DNA from: Cryobacterium sp. Y57 | GTDB taxonomy: Bacteria > Actinomycetota > Actinomycetes > Actinomycetales > Microbacteriaceae | Reading direction: 5' to 3' | Assembly (NCBI RefSeq): GCF_002929505.1 | Contig: NZ_PJJL01000070.1 | Span: 1 to 64,000 of the forward strand | Length of the DNA stretch: 64,000 nt | Program-made: the position numbers and the translations under genes | Notes under the pieces: model-generated | What the model was told of the DNA's origin: nothing | The model's database searches: none | What the model saw: the letters and a program-made list of their open reading frames with translations, nothing else | Shown: one piece after another, positions 17,275 through 24,499 of the stretch | Numbering within the stretch: the stretch's first letter is position 1 | Layout of the letters: each line of letters begins with the position of its first letter

Positions 17275-17753
17275 GTCGGGCACGAGTGATCATCTAGACC
17301 ACGTCCCACGTCCCGTAAATTGACTGCGTTTCGCGCTCCGCGGCATGGTCGACATTCTGCACAGCTCTCGGCAGAGCTGGGGACGGCGACGGCGACGTGG
17401 TGGAGTGACGCTTCGACGTTTAGTTCAACGGCGATGCTGATGTCGGCATGCCGCCGAAAAGCAGGGCGGTGCGCAGCACCCCGATACACATCCGCTTTGC
17501 CGCGGTTGGACCGAACTGAAGCTACAACCTCGACTGCTCGACCAAATCGAGATTGAAAACACTGAGTCGGGTTGAGACGCCAGCCGTGGCTGCACCTCGA
17601 TTTTTGTTCATAATCACGATTCCCCCTTCACGTTTGCCCGGTATCGGGCCACACGCGTCCCCGTCCACCCGTATCGCGTGCGACGCAGACCACACCCCAG
17701 GCCGACCGCGGTGGAGTGCTGAACTCACGGCGGAGCGGTGGCACAATGGGCGA
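17275..17753. other. Right end of the island and upstream region of the HhH-GPD gene
   Basis: 479 bases without a convincing gene. It contains ychF-end repeat copy 4 at 17395-17419. Beyond it no ychF-like sequence recurs, so the island's right boundary is probably near 17420. The open frame leading into the HhH-GPD gene from 17553 is not conserved-looking and has no start signal. Confidence 0.5.
17395..17419 (+). repeat. ychF 3'-end core repeat, copy 4
   Basis: 25 bp, 22 of 25 identical to copy 2, preceded by ACGGCG so that the match to ychF extends upstream (ACGGCGACGTGGT). In the ychF frame it reads D-G-D-V-V-E-stop-R-F-D-V-stop: one codon has mutated to TGA, then the natural TAG. Taken as the outermost right-hand attachment-like site. 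Confidence 0.8.
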
Positions 17754-18323
17754 ATGACCACCCTGCACCTCACCGGCGATGCCGCCGCCGACGCCCTCCT
17801 CAGTGAGAACCCGTTCGCCCTGCTCGTGGGCATGCTGCTCGACCAGCAGATCGCTATGGAAACCGCCTTCGCCGGCCCGGCCAAAATTCGTGACCGTATC
17901 GGCGCACTTGATCCGGCCGCGATCGCTGGCTACGACGCCGACGCCTTCGTCCTGGTGTTTCGCCAGTCGCCGGCCGTGCACCGTTTTCCGGGCTCGATGG
18001 CCAAACGCGTACAGGAAGTCGCTGCGGTCATCGTGAGGGACTGGAACGGCGACACGGCGTCGATTTGGACCGCTGAGCACCCGACCGGCCCCGAGGTTCT
18101 GCGCCGGCTCAAGGCGCTGCCCGGGTTTGGCGAGCAGAAGGCGAAGATCTTCCTCGCACTCCTCGGCAAACGACTCGGGGTCGACGCGGACGGCTGGCGT
18201 GACGCATCTGCTCCCTACGGCGAAGACGGCGCGTACCGGTCGGTGGCAGACATCGTCGATCCCGAGTCAGTGACCCGGGTGCGCGCGACCAAGCGGGCCG
18301 CGAAAGCCGCAGCGAAAGCGTAG
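17754..18323 (+). CDS. HhH-GPD base excision repair family protein
   Basis: A 189-residue small DNA-glycosylase-like protein. The HhH-GPD helix-hairpin-helix is seen as LKALPGFGEQKAKIFLALLGKRLGV (residues about 122-146), and the N-terminal block FALLVGMLLDQQIAMETAFAGP is the conserved start of this actinobacterial group. The canonical catalytic Lys/Asp of larger glycosylases is not obvious, so the lesion, if any, is unknown. The C-terminus is Ala/Lys-rich (RATKRAAKAAAKA), typical of nucleic-acid contact tails. ATG at 17754. It is the first intact gene right of the island. Confidence 0.85.
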   Translation: MTTLHLTGDAAADALLSENPFALLVGMLLDQQIAMETAFAGPAKIRDRIGALDPAAIAGYDADAFVLVFRQSPAVHRFPGSMAKRVQEVAAVIVRDWNGDTASIWTAEHPTGPEVLRRLKALPGFGEQKAKIFLALLGKRLGVDADGWRDASAPYGEDGAYRSVADIVDPESVTRVRATKRAAKAAAKA

Positions 18324-18356
18324 CCTCGCGTCGTGAGCCCTCATCCCAGTGGCTAG

Positions 18357-18536
18357 ACATTCGACAGTCTCGACGAACTCGAGTATCGCAACGAACGCGA
18401 ATGGTTTCAGGAACACCAACCGATCGACGAAGTCGAGTTGACAGAGCGGATGCTTGCCGTCATCGCAGCGCTCAACGTGGCCCTCGCTGCCCCGCTCGAG
18501 CAGAACGCAGCCGCTGGCCGGCGGCGCTCGGCCTGA
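18357..18536 (+). pseudogene. Unrecognised coding remnant without a start
   Basis: In the gap 18324-18591 one frame (between TAG 18354 and TGA 18534) reads DSLDELEYRNEREWFQEHQP then IDEVELTERMLAVIAALNVA and LAAPLEQNAAAGRRRSA. The acidic/basic helix-forming composition looks like real protein, but no ATG/GTG occurs at its beginning and no ribosome site is seen. I do not recognise the family. The rest of the gap holds nothing I can name. Confidence 0.35.
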
Positions 18537-18591
18537 GTCACCGGTACCGAATTCATGCCGGTCGCGTTCTTCGCGACCGCCGGCATCCGGT

Positions 18592-19395
18592 TTAGACCAG
18601 TTTCGAAATGCGGCTCAGCACCCGCTCCGGAACTGCCTGGCGCGGCACCTCTCCCACCAGAAAATCACCAACCGGCAGCGTGTCGGTGTCGTTCGACCAG
18701 AAGTCCGTGCCGATCACCGCTCCGCGGAGCGCACTGTCGTGCAGCTCGACCCGATCGTCGTGCCGCTGGCCGAGCGCCCACTGGTAGTGGTCGGTCACGT
18801 TGGTGATCGGCGAGTACGTCGACAGCGGTATCGGTTCGGTGCCGAAAGCCGATTCGCGGTCGTCGAGCAACACCGCGATCAACGGCAGCGCGGCGAATCC
18901 GCGCAGCCAGTCGGCGACATACATGGATGCGTTTTCGGCAGTATCGGCGTCGAGCCCCGACACGTCGGCCGACCCCGAAAACGGGTGCGTTCGCGCCAGC
19001 CACTGCATTGGTGACGGAATCTGCAGCACGACCGGCACCCGCTGAGTCTGGCTCAGAACGGTGACCAGTTCGATCACGGACGCCGTCGTTTCGGCATCAC
19101 CCAACAGGGTGCGGAGGGCATAACCGGTGCGGGACTTGGCGCCCATTGCGGTTTGCAGAGCGGGATCAGATGCGACCCGGTGTGCATAGAACCGGTCGAG
19201 ACTGACCAGCGCCAGATCGGACTTGAGAACGCCCTGAACCTGGCCGAAGAAATTCGCGTATGCCATGGGTTCCTGCCACGGCACGGGCTTACCCTGCAAA
19301 AAAACGGATTGGGCATAATCGTGACTATCCAACACCACAGCCCGACTGCGGCCCGAAGGTGGCTCGGCCAGAAGCTCATGGAGCGAAAGTGTCAT
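18592..19395 (-). CDS. Putative fifth (epsilon) subunit of an acetophenone carboxylase-type enzyme
   Basis: A 267-residue (about 29 kDa) soluble protein with no motif I recognise. It follows the HyuB-like gene in the same direction and has roughly the size of Apc5, the loosely bound fifth subunit of acetophenone carboxylase in Aromatoleum (about 34 kDa; recalled). That assignment is from position and size. Features seen: SLHELLAEPPSGRSRAVVLD at the start, YADWLRGFAALPLIAVLLDDRE-like central core. ATG at 19395 with AGGGAG upstream. An intrinsic terminator lies in the 89-bp gap before it, so it is probably made in smaller amounts than the four core subunits. Confidence 0.55.
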   Translation of the reverse strand: MTLSLHELLAEPPSGRSRAVVLDSHDYAQSVFLQGKPVPWQEPMAYANFFGQVQGVLKSDLALVSLDRFYAHRVASDPALQTAMGAKSRTGYALRTLLGDAETTASVIELVTVLSQTQRVPVVLQIPSPMQWLARTHPFSGSADVSGLDADTAENASMYVADWLRGFAALPLIAVLLDDRESAFGTEPIPLSTYSPITNVTDHYQWALGQRHDDRVELHDSALRGAVIGTDFWSNDTDTLPVGDFLVGEVPRQAVPERVLSRISKLV

Positions 19396-19416
19396 GGTGT
19401 CTCCCTGTAATCGATT

Positions 19417-19473
19417 AAAAAAGTGACCCGTGGCTGCGAGGCAGCCAGGAGACGACCTCGCAGCCACGGGTCA
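19417..19473 (-). terminator. Intrinsic terminator/attenuator between carboxylase subunits 4 and 5
   Basis: Perfect inverted repeat with arms 19424-19441 and 19456-19473 (18 bp: TGACCCGTGGCTGCGAGG and its complement) and a 14-base loop. On the minus strand the stem is followed within two bases by a run of six T (19417-19422). This is a textbook Rho-independent terminator, yet it precedes the fifth gene of the cluster by about 20 bases, implying partial read-through. Confidence 0.9.
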
Positions 19474-19484
19474 GAAAGGACAGG

Positions 19485-21818
19485 TCAGGATTTGTGCACG
19501 GTCTCTTCGCCGTACTTCTGCTCGAGTTCGCGTACCCGCGCCTCAAGCTTGCTGATTTTCAGTACTCGGCGGTCAGGAACCATGATGAGTGGCAGATCTT
19601 TGATCTTGCCCTTGACCCGCTCGGGCTCGATTTTGCCCCAGTGCGTCGCCAACAGTTCCTCGTCGTTGTCCTGTCCCCACGAACCGAAATAGAGCAGGTC
19701 CTTGGGCGGCTCTTCTTGAACGAACTCCGCAACGAACTCCTTGTACGGCTTTCCGCGGCTGATCCGATCCTGGCGCATCTGTGCCCGCAGCCGGATCGTT
19801 TCTTCTTCGTGCACCACGAAGGTGTCTGGTTCCCAGACGACGCCGTAGATGTTCGTGGCGACATGGGCCGAGATCCGGTCCAGTTCCAGGTCAGTCACGA
19901 CGAGTTCAGGGTCGCGCTCCAGCACGTCGCCGTAGCCGCCACCGGCGCCCTGGGCGATCATGTACAGCTCGCCCTCCTTCGCCACGTCGAACTGCAGCCC
20001 CATGTGACCGGACTGGTAATCGCCGCCCTCAAAAGGCTGCTCGTTCATGACGCGTTCCATCGACAGGTTGAACTGCGACGGGTCTTTCTTGATGATGTCG
20101 TAGATGTTGATGTTTTTGACCATGGCCAGAGGGTACGTCGGGCATCCGTACCCTCCGAACATGCCCGGAACCGAGGAGAACTTCGATCCAGAGGTGACGG
20201 TCATGAAACCCCAGCTCGGTGTGCCGCGTGAGGCCACCATCATCTCGTAACCCATACCGCCGCGAAACTTTCCGAAGCCCTGGTTGTCGCGCACCAGCCG
20301 CTTGCTGACCAACTGCAGAAACGGAACCTCCTCTTCCATGACTTCCTGCTCGCCGAGGTCGGCCATGGCGCAGAATAACGGCGCTACGGCATTTTCACCG
20401 TCGCGGAATGCTTTCGCCCCGCCGCCCATGCCGTTGAGGTCAGCGCACAGGTTGCCCACTTGCTCACCGTTCTGCGTGGTGCCGCCCCAGAGAAAATCGT
20501 TGATCTGGTTGAACCAGGGCGCGACGACGTTCGAGTATTTCTGCGGCGATGAGAACTGCATCTTGGCGAAGGCCGACTGCAGGGCGGAGAAGCCGCGGAA
20601 GGATGCCTGCAGCGACTGGCCGACGGGCGCGTCGTACCCGGCATCCGCCCAGGTATGTTCCTCCGTGATGATTTCAATCGGCGACAACGCTCCAGTGCTG
20701 CGAGGCAGGTCGGGCCACCAGTACGAGAGAACGGCCTGGGACATGAACGATTTCGTCGACGCGAGCGGTGAGTTGAGGGCCCGATTGAGAATCTCGGGGC
20801 CGGTACCGGTGAGGTCGATAATCATTCGTTCGCCCTTGACGGTGATCTTGCAGGCGAACTTGATCAGAATGTTCTCCTTGAGCGTGGAGTCCACGAACTG
20901 ATTGAAGGTGACGGTGCCATCGGGCAACTCGGCGATGCGGCGGCGTACCTCAGTCTCGACGTCCTCGACGGTGACGCGAAGGGACGCGACGAAGGTCTCC
21001 TGTCCCACCTCGTCGATGAGCCGGTCGACGGTGTCCATGATGCGCCGGGTAGCGCCCATCTTTACCTTGATGTCGGCGAGCATGAGCTTCGGGTCGCGCG
21101 TGGAGTGCTGCAAGAACGTGAGCAGGTCGCGACGCAGATGGCCCTTCTCCACGATCTTGATCGGCGAGGCCCGCAGACCGTCATCGAATGGTGACTCCGA
21201 ACCCGACGGCATGCCACCAGGTTCACACGCTCCGTTCTCGCCTTCGTGGATGGTCGCACCCACCCAGGCGATGATGATTCCGTCGCGCATGACCGGCACC
21301 AGCATCGACTGGTCGGTGTTGTGCACCATGCCGAAGCGGGAGTCGTTGTGGAAGAAACCGTCACCCGGGTTGATGCCGACGGTGGGCTCATCCTTCCAGT
21401 TCTTCATGATGTAGCGGATGGGGTGGTGCAGCACCGCGGAGAAGGCGATCACGCCGCGGTTGGAGAGATACGTGACATCGCCCTCGGCGGTGTAGACCGC
21501 GCAGGAGAGGTCGGCCCACTTCGCTCCGGGCGCCGCGCCCATGCTCTCGCACATCTCAAAGGCCTCATCAAGTGCACCGGCCAAGCGTTTGCGAATCCGG
21601 TCGACCTCGAGCGGGTCGATACCCTGCGCGATGCACTCTTCTTCATAGGCGGTGCGCGGCATGATCTCGTGAGTACGCATGATGGCCGGGTCTGGTCCGA
21701 GAAAAAGAGTGGTCTCGTCCATGAACTGGTCGACCCACTGCTGTTCCTGGTCGGTGAGTAGCTGGGACGCGTCGTCGTTTCCGCTGGTGGGCACGAACTT
21801 GTCAGTTGTCAATGTCAT
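19485..21818 (-). CDS. HyuB-like carboxylase subunit (acetone/acetophenone carboxylase type)
   Basis: A 777-residue (about 87 kDa) member of the hydantoinase B/oxoprolinase superfamily. In acetone and acetophenone carboxylases this subunit holds the site where the phosphorylated substrate meets carboxyphosphate. Characteristic stretches are DGFFHNDSRFGMVHNTDQ (metal/substrate loop), IHEGENGACEPGGMPSGSES, RALNSPLASTKSFMSQAVL and GGMGYEMMVASRGTP. The C-terminal about 80 residues (LRAQMRQDRISRGKPYKEFV; LEARVRELEQKYGEE) are a carboxylase-type extension absent from simple hydantoinases. ATG at 21818. The presence of a zinc-ribbon gamma partner nearby supports a carboxylase over a hydantoinase. Confidence 0.85.
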   Translation of the reverse strand: MTLTTDKFVPTSGNDDASQLLTDQEQQWVDQFMDETTLFLGPDPAIMRTHEIMPRTAYEEECIAQGIDPLEVDRIRKRLAGALDEAFEMCESMGAAPGAKWADLSCAVYTAEGDVTYLSNRGVIAFSAVLHHPIRYIMKNWKDEPTVGINPGDGFFHNDSRFGMVHNTDQSMLVPVMRDGIIIAWVGATIHEGENGACEPGGMPSGSESPFDDGLRASPIKIVEKGHLRRDLLTFLQHSTRDPKLMLADIKVKMGATRRIMDTVDRLIDEVGQETFVASLRVTVEDVETEVRRRIAELPDGTVTFNQFVDSTLKENILIKFACKITVKGERMIIDLTGTGPEILNRALNSPLASTKSFMSQAVLSYWWPDLPRSTGALSPIEIITEEHTWADAGYDAPVGQSLQASFRGFSALQSAFAKMQFSSPQKYSNVVAPWFNQINDFLWGGTTQNGEQVGNLCADLNGMGGGAKAFRDGENAVAPLFCAMADLGEQEVMEEEVPFLQLVSKRLVRDNQGFGKFRGGMGYEMMVASRGTPSWGFMTVTSGSKFSSVPGMFGGYGCPTYPLAMVKNINIYDIIKKDPSQFNLSMERVMNEQPFEGGDYQSGHMGLQFDVAKEGELYMIAQGAGGGYGDVLERDPELVVTDLELDRISAHVATNIYGVVWEPDTFVVHEEETIRLRAQMRQDRISRGKPYKEFVAEFVQEEPPKDLLYFGSWGQDNDEELLATHWGKIEPERVKGKIKDLPLIMVPDRRVLKISKLEARVRELEQKYGEETVHKS

Positions 21819-21868
21819 GGTTCAAGCTCCTTTGCTTATTTGAGGTGTTGCGAGGGTGAGAAAAACGG

Positions 21869-23995
21869 TCAGTCGCTCAGTAGCCATACCGCGCCCTGAC
21901 TGGTCGGTTCCAGCCGCCAGCCGGGCTCGACCAGATAGGTGGTGTTCTCGGTCGTGACGATCGCCGGTCCGTGGATCACGTATTCGTGTTTGAGCGCCTC
22001 GGCGTCGTAAACGGGGGTGTCGACCGCGCCGGCGATACTCGTGAAATGCACCGACCGATGCGAGACCGGTTCCGGCTTGATCTTCTCCCCGCCGGTGTGA
22101 ATCGACTCGAATGCAATGACTTCGCCCTCGATATAGGACGCTACGCGAATGGTCTGCGCACGCACGCCCGCCTCCGGCGCCTGGGTACCCTCGCCGTAGC
22201 GTTCGCCAAAGAGCTCGGAGAACGTCTTGATCAGGTGCAGCACGTCGGCGACTCCATTGACCCGGTTGATGGTGAAGGCGACGGCCGTGGTGACGAGCTG
22301 GTTGCCGTAGCGCATGTCCATTTCGAGGCGATAGCGCACGTCAGCGCGGTCGTAGCCCTGACGTACGAGGTCTTCGGCGCCCTTCGCTTCGAGCTCCTCG
22401 ATGTACCCGTTGAGCGCCTCGTACTGGGCGTAGAGGCTGCGCTTGATCGGTTCGTAGAGCACGACGTAGGCGCTGCGTTCGTGAATGTGGAGCGGACGCA
22501 TGTTGCCGGCCCCGAGCGCGGAGAACACTGAAGCGAACGGCGGAAACAAGATACGGCTGATGCCGGCGCTCGCCGCGATGCCGCAGGCATGCAGCGGGCC
22601 GTTACCACCGTAGGCGAGCATCGTGTAGTCCTCGATCAGTCCGCCGCGCGAGCGCAGCTCCTTTTCGATGCCGATCGCCATCTGTTCGTCGACAGTCTTC
22701 TTGATCACCTTGGCAACCTCGACCGCGTCCAGGTTGAGCTCGTCGCTGAGCGTCTCATCGATGACATAGATCGAACGCTTCTTGTTGAGGGTGATGTGCC
22801 CGTTGGCGTAGTTGTCCGGGTCGAGATAGCCGAGCACCAGGTCGGCGTCGGTAACCGTTGGGCGCAGGCCCCCGCGGTCGTAGCAGGCCGGGCCCGGGTC
22901 GCTTCCAGCTGACTCGGGCCCGATCTGGAGGGCATGGTGAATGCGGTTATAGGCGGCGATAGATCCGCCACCGGCGCCGAGCGTGTTGAGGTGGATCATC
23001 GGCGCGGAGACCATCCAGCGACCAATGGTGGGCTGGAAGTCGTAGTGCCGTACGCCGCCCTCTGGCACCAGGCCGATGTCGAACGAGGTGCCCCCCATGT
23101 CCATTGACACTACGTCGCCGAGGCCGGTCGACTCCGCGAGGTGCTGGGCCGCCCCGACACCGGCGATCGGTCCGGAGTGAATCGTCTGCAGGGCATCCGT
23201 GGAATTGGGCTGCGCCATACCGCCCGAGTTATGGATGACCAGCATCGGCTTCTCATAGCCGGAGTCGCGCAGGTTGTTGGAGAGCTGGTTGAGCGCATGG
23301 AACATGGTCTGGTGCAGAAAAGCATCGACGATGGTGGCCATAGCCCGCACATATTCGCCTTTGCGCCCCGATACTTGGCTGCTGAGAAGCACCGGAATAG
23401 ACCCGAGCTCGTGCGCGGGGTACTCATCGAGAATGATTTCCAGAATGCGATCCTCGTGCACCGAGTTCTCGGTGGCGTTGGTCAGGGCAATGACGATGGC
23501 CTCGGCGCCGTTGTCGACGAGTTCGCGCACCTGCGTGCGCACGTCGTCGTACATGATCGGCACGAGCACCTCCCCAACCGAATCAATGCGTTCCTTCACC
23601 GAGCGGATGAGCTGGCGTGGCACGAGCGGTTCGGGGCGTTGGGCGTCCGGCATGTCGCCCTGTTTGGCCCCGTCGAGTCCTTCGCCGTAGCCGCGGCCAC
23701 GGGAGAGCGGGATGGTGTCTTCGAAGCCGTGGGTGACGATTGCCGCGACCCGTGGGCCCTTGCCCTCGATCAGGGCATTGGTGCCCAGCGTCGTGGCGTA
23801 GCGCACCGAGTCGACCTCTTTGAGTGCCGTCTCGCGGCTGATCCCAGCCCGCTCGCAGGCCCGGTCCAGGGCCTCGTTGAAACCGAGCGCCAGGTTGTGG
23901 TGCGTGGTGAGCGCTTTGGATTCGATGTAGACGTCATCCCAGACGAAGAAACAATCGCTGAACGTGCCGCCGATGTCTACCGAGATTCGTTTCAC
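21869..23995 (-). CDS. HyuA-like carboxylase subunit, larger (about 77 kDa)
   Basis: A 708-residue hydantoinase A/oxoprolinase family ATPase. The actin-like fold's two phosphate-binding loops are seen as VDIGGTFSDCFF (near residue 6) and MDMGGTSFDIG, with RYATTLGTNALIEGKGP and AYGGNGPLHACGI as family markers. In this enzyme class such subunits phosphorylate the ketone or bicarbonate with ATP. The GTG at 23995 begins two bases after the gamma-subunit stop and has GAAGG upstream, so translation is likely coupled. Together with the shorter HyuA-like gene at 24500 it gives the paired HyuA arrangement that distinguishes acetophenone-type from acetone-type carboxylases. Confidence 0.87.
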   Translation of the reverse strand: MKRISVDIGGTFSDCFFVWDDVYIESKALTTHHNLALGFNEALDRACERAGISRETALKEVDSVRYATTLGTNALIEGKGPRVAAIVTHGFEDTIPLSRGRGYGEGLDGAKQGDMPDAQRPEPLVPRQLIRSVKERIDSVGEVLVPIMYDDVRTQVRELVDNGAEAIVIALTNATENSVHEDRILEIILDEYPAHELGSIPVLLSSQVSGRKGEYVRAMATIVDAFLHQTMFHALNQLSNNLRDSGYEKPMLVIHNSGGMAQPNSTDALQTIHSGPIAGVGAAQHLAESTGLGDVVSMDMGGTSFDIGLVPEGGVRHYDFQPTIGRWMVSAPMIHLNTLGAGGGSIAAYNRIHHALQIGPESAGSDPGPACYDRGGLRPTVTDADLVLGYLDPDNYANGHITLNKKRSIYVIDETLSDELNLDAVEVAKVIKKTVDEQMAIGIEKELRSRGGLIEDYTMLAYGGNGPLHACGIAASAGISRILFPPFASVFSALGAGNMRPLHIHERSAYVVLYEPIKRSLYAQYEALNGYIEELEAKGAEDLVRQGYDRADVRYRLEMDMRYGNQLVTTAVAFTINRVNGVADVLHLIKTFSELFGERYGEGTQAPEAGVRAQTIRVASYIEGEVIAFESIHTGGEKIKPEPVSHRSVHFTSIAGAVDTPVYDAEALKHEYVIHGPAIVTTENTTYLVEPGWRLEPTSQGAVWLLSD

Positions 23996-23997
23996 GG

Positions 23998-24453
23998 TCA
24001 GTGTCCTTCGTTTTGGCGCGAGTGGGCGTGGGGTGCCACGGAGTCGAACCGGGCGCTGAGGTCGGCCTCGGCGTTTTCGCCAGGACCATAATTGACGACC
24101 TCTTCGGGGTTGCCCCCGTGGGCAACCCACTTTTCGCGCAGCGAGTCGATGTCCCACAGCATGTCAACAGTCGGCGGATGCCCCGGCGGCAGATATTCGG
24201 CTTCGATCTGGGTTCCGCAGCTGGGGCAGTAGAACTCCAGGATGCGGCAGAAGGTGGGGTCGGGAGAGAATGTGAATTCGTACTTCTCCGGGTCGATCAC
24301 GGGAGGATGAATCTCTTGGGGGTCTCGGTCGTAGACCAGGGTGCCCTCTTTATAATTGCCGCGCGCATCGCCGAAGTCGTGGGCGCAGACGCGGCAGATC
24401 CATCGTTCCGTGTCGAGGTCGATGAGCAGGTATTCGGTCATGGGAACGCGCAT
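23998..24453 (-). CDS. Small zinc-ribbon subunit of acetone/acetophenone carboxylase
   Basis: A 151-residue (about 17 kDa) protein typical of carboxylase gamma/alpha-prime subunits. Cysteines in paired CxxC form occur at C20-C23 (WICRVCAHDFGDARG) and C76-C79 (FYCPSCGTQIE), a likely zinc ribbon. The stretch YKEGTLVYDRDPQEIHPPV is a family hallmark. This subunit is not found with hydantoinases or 5-oxoprolinases, so it is the strongest evidence for ketone carboxylation. ATG at 24453 (GGAAGG ten bases upstream); an in-frame ATG four codons later is possible. Confidence 0.85.
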   Translation of the reverse strand: MRVPMTEYLLIDLDTERWICRVCAHDFGDARGNYKEGTLVYDRDPQEIHPPVIDPEKYEFTFSPDPTFCRILEFYCPSCGTQIEAEYLPPGHPPTVDMLWDIDSLREKWVAHGGNPEEVVNYGPGENAEADLSARFDSVAPHAHSRQNEGH

Positions 24454-24499
24454 TTTGTTTGTACCTTCCTTGGGAAACAAAGTGGGTTGAGGTATCGGG

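Noticed and set aside
17553-17753. N-terminal extension of the HhH-GPD protein from 17553
   Set aside because: The added 67 residues are low in conservation-like pattern and the family begins at MTTLHLTGDAAADALL (17754).
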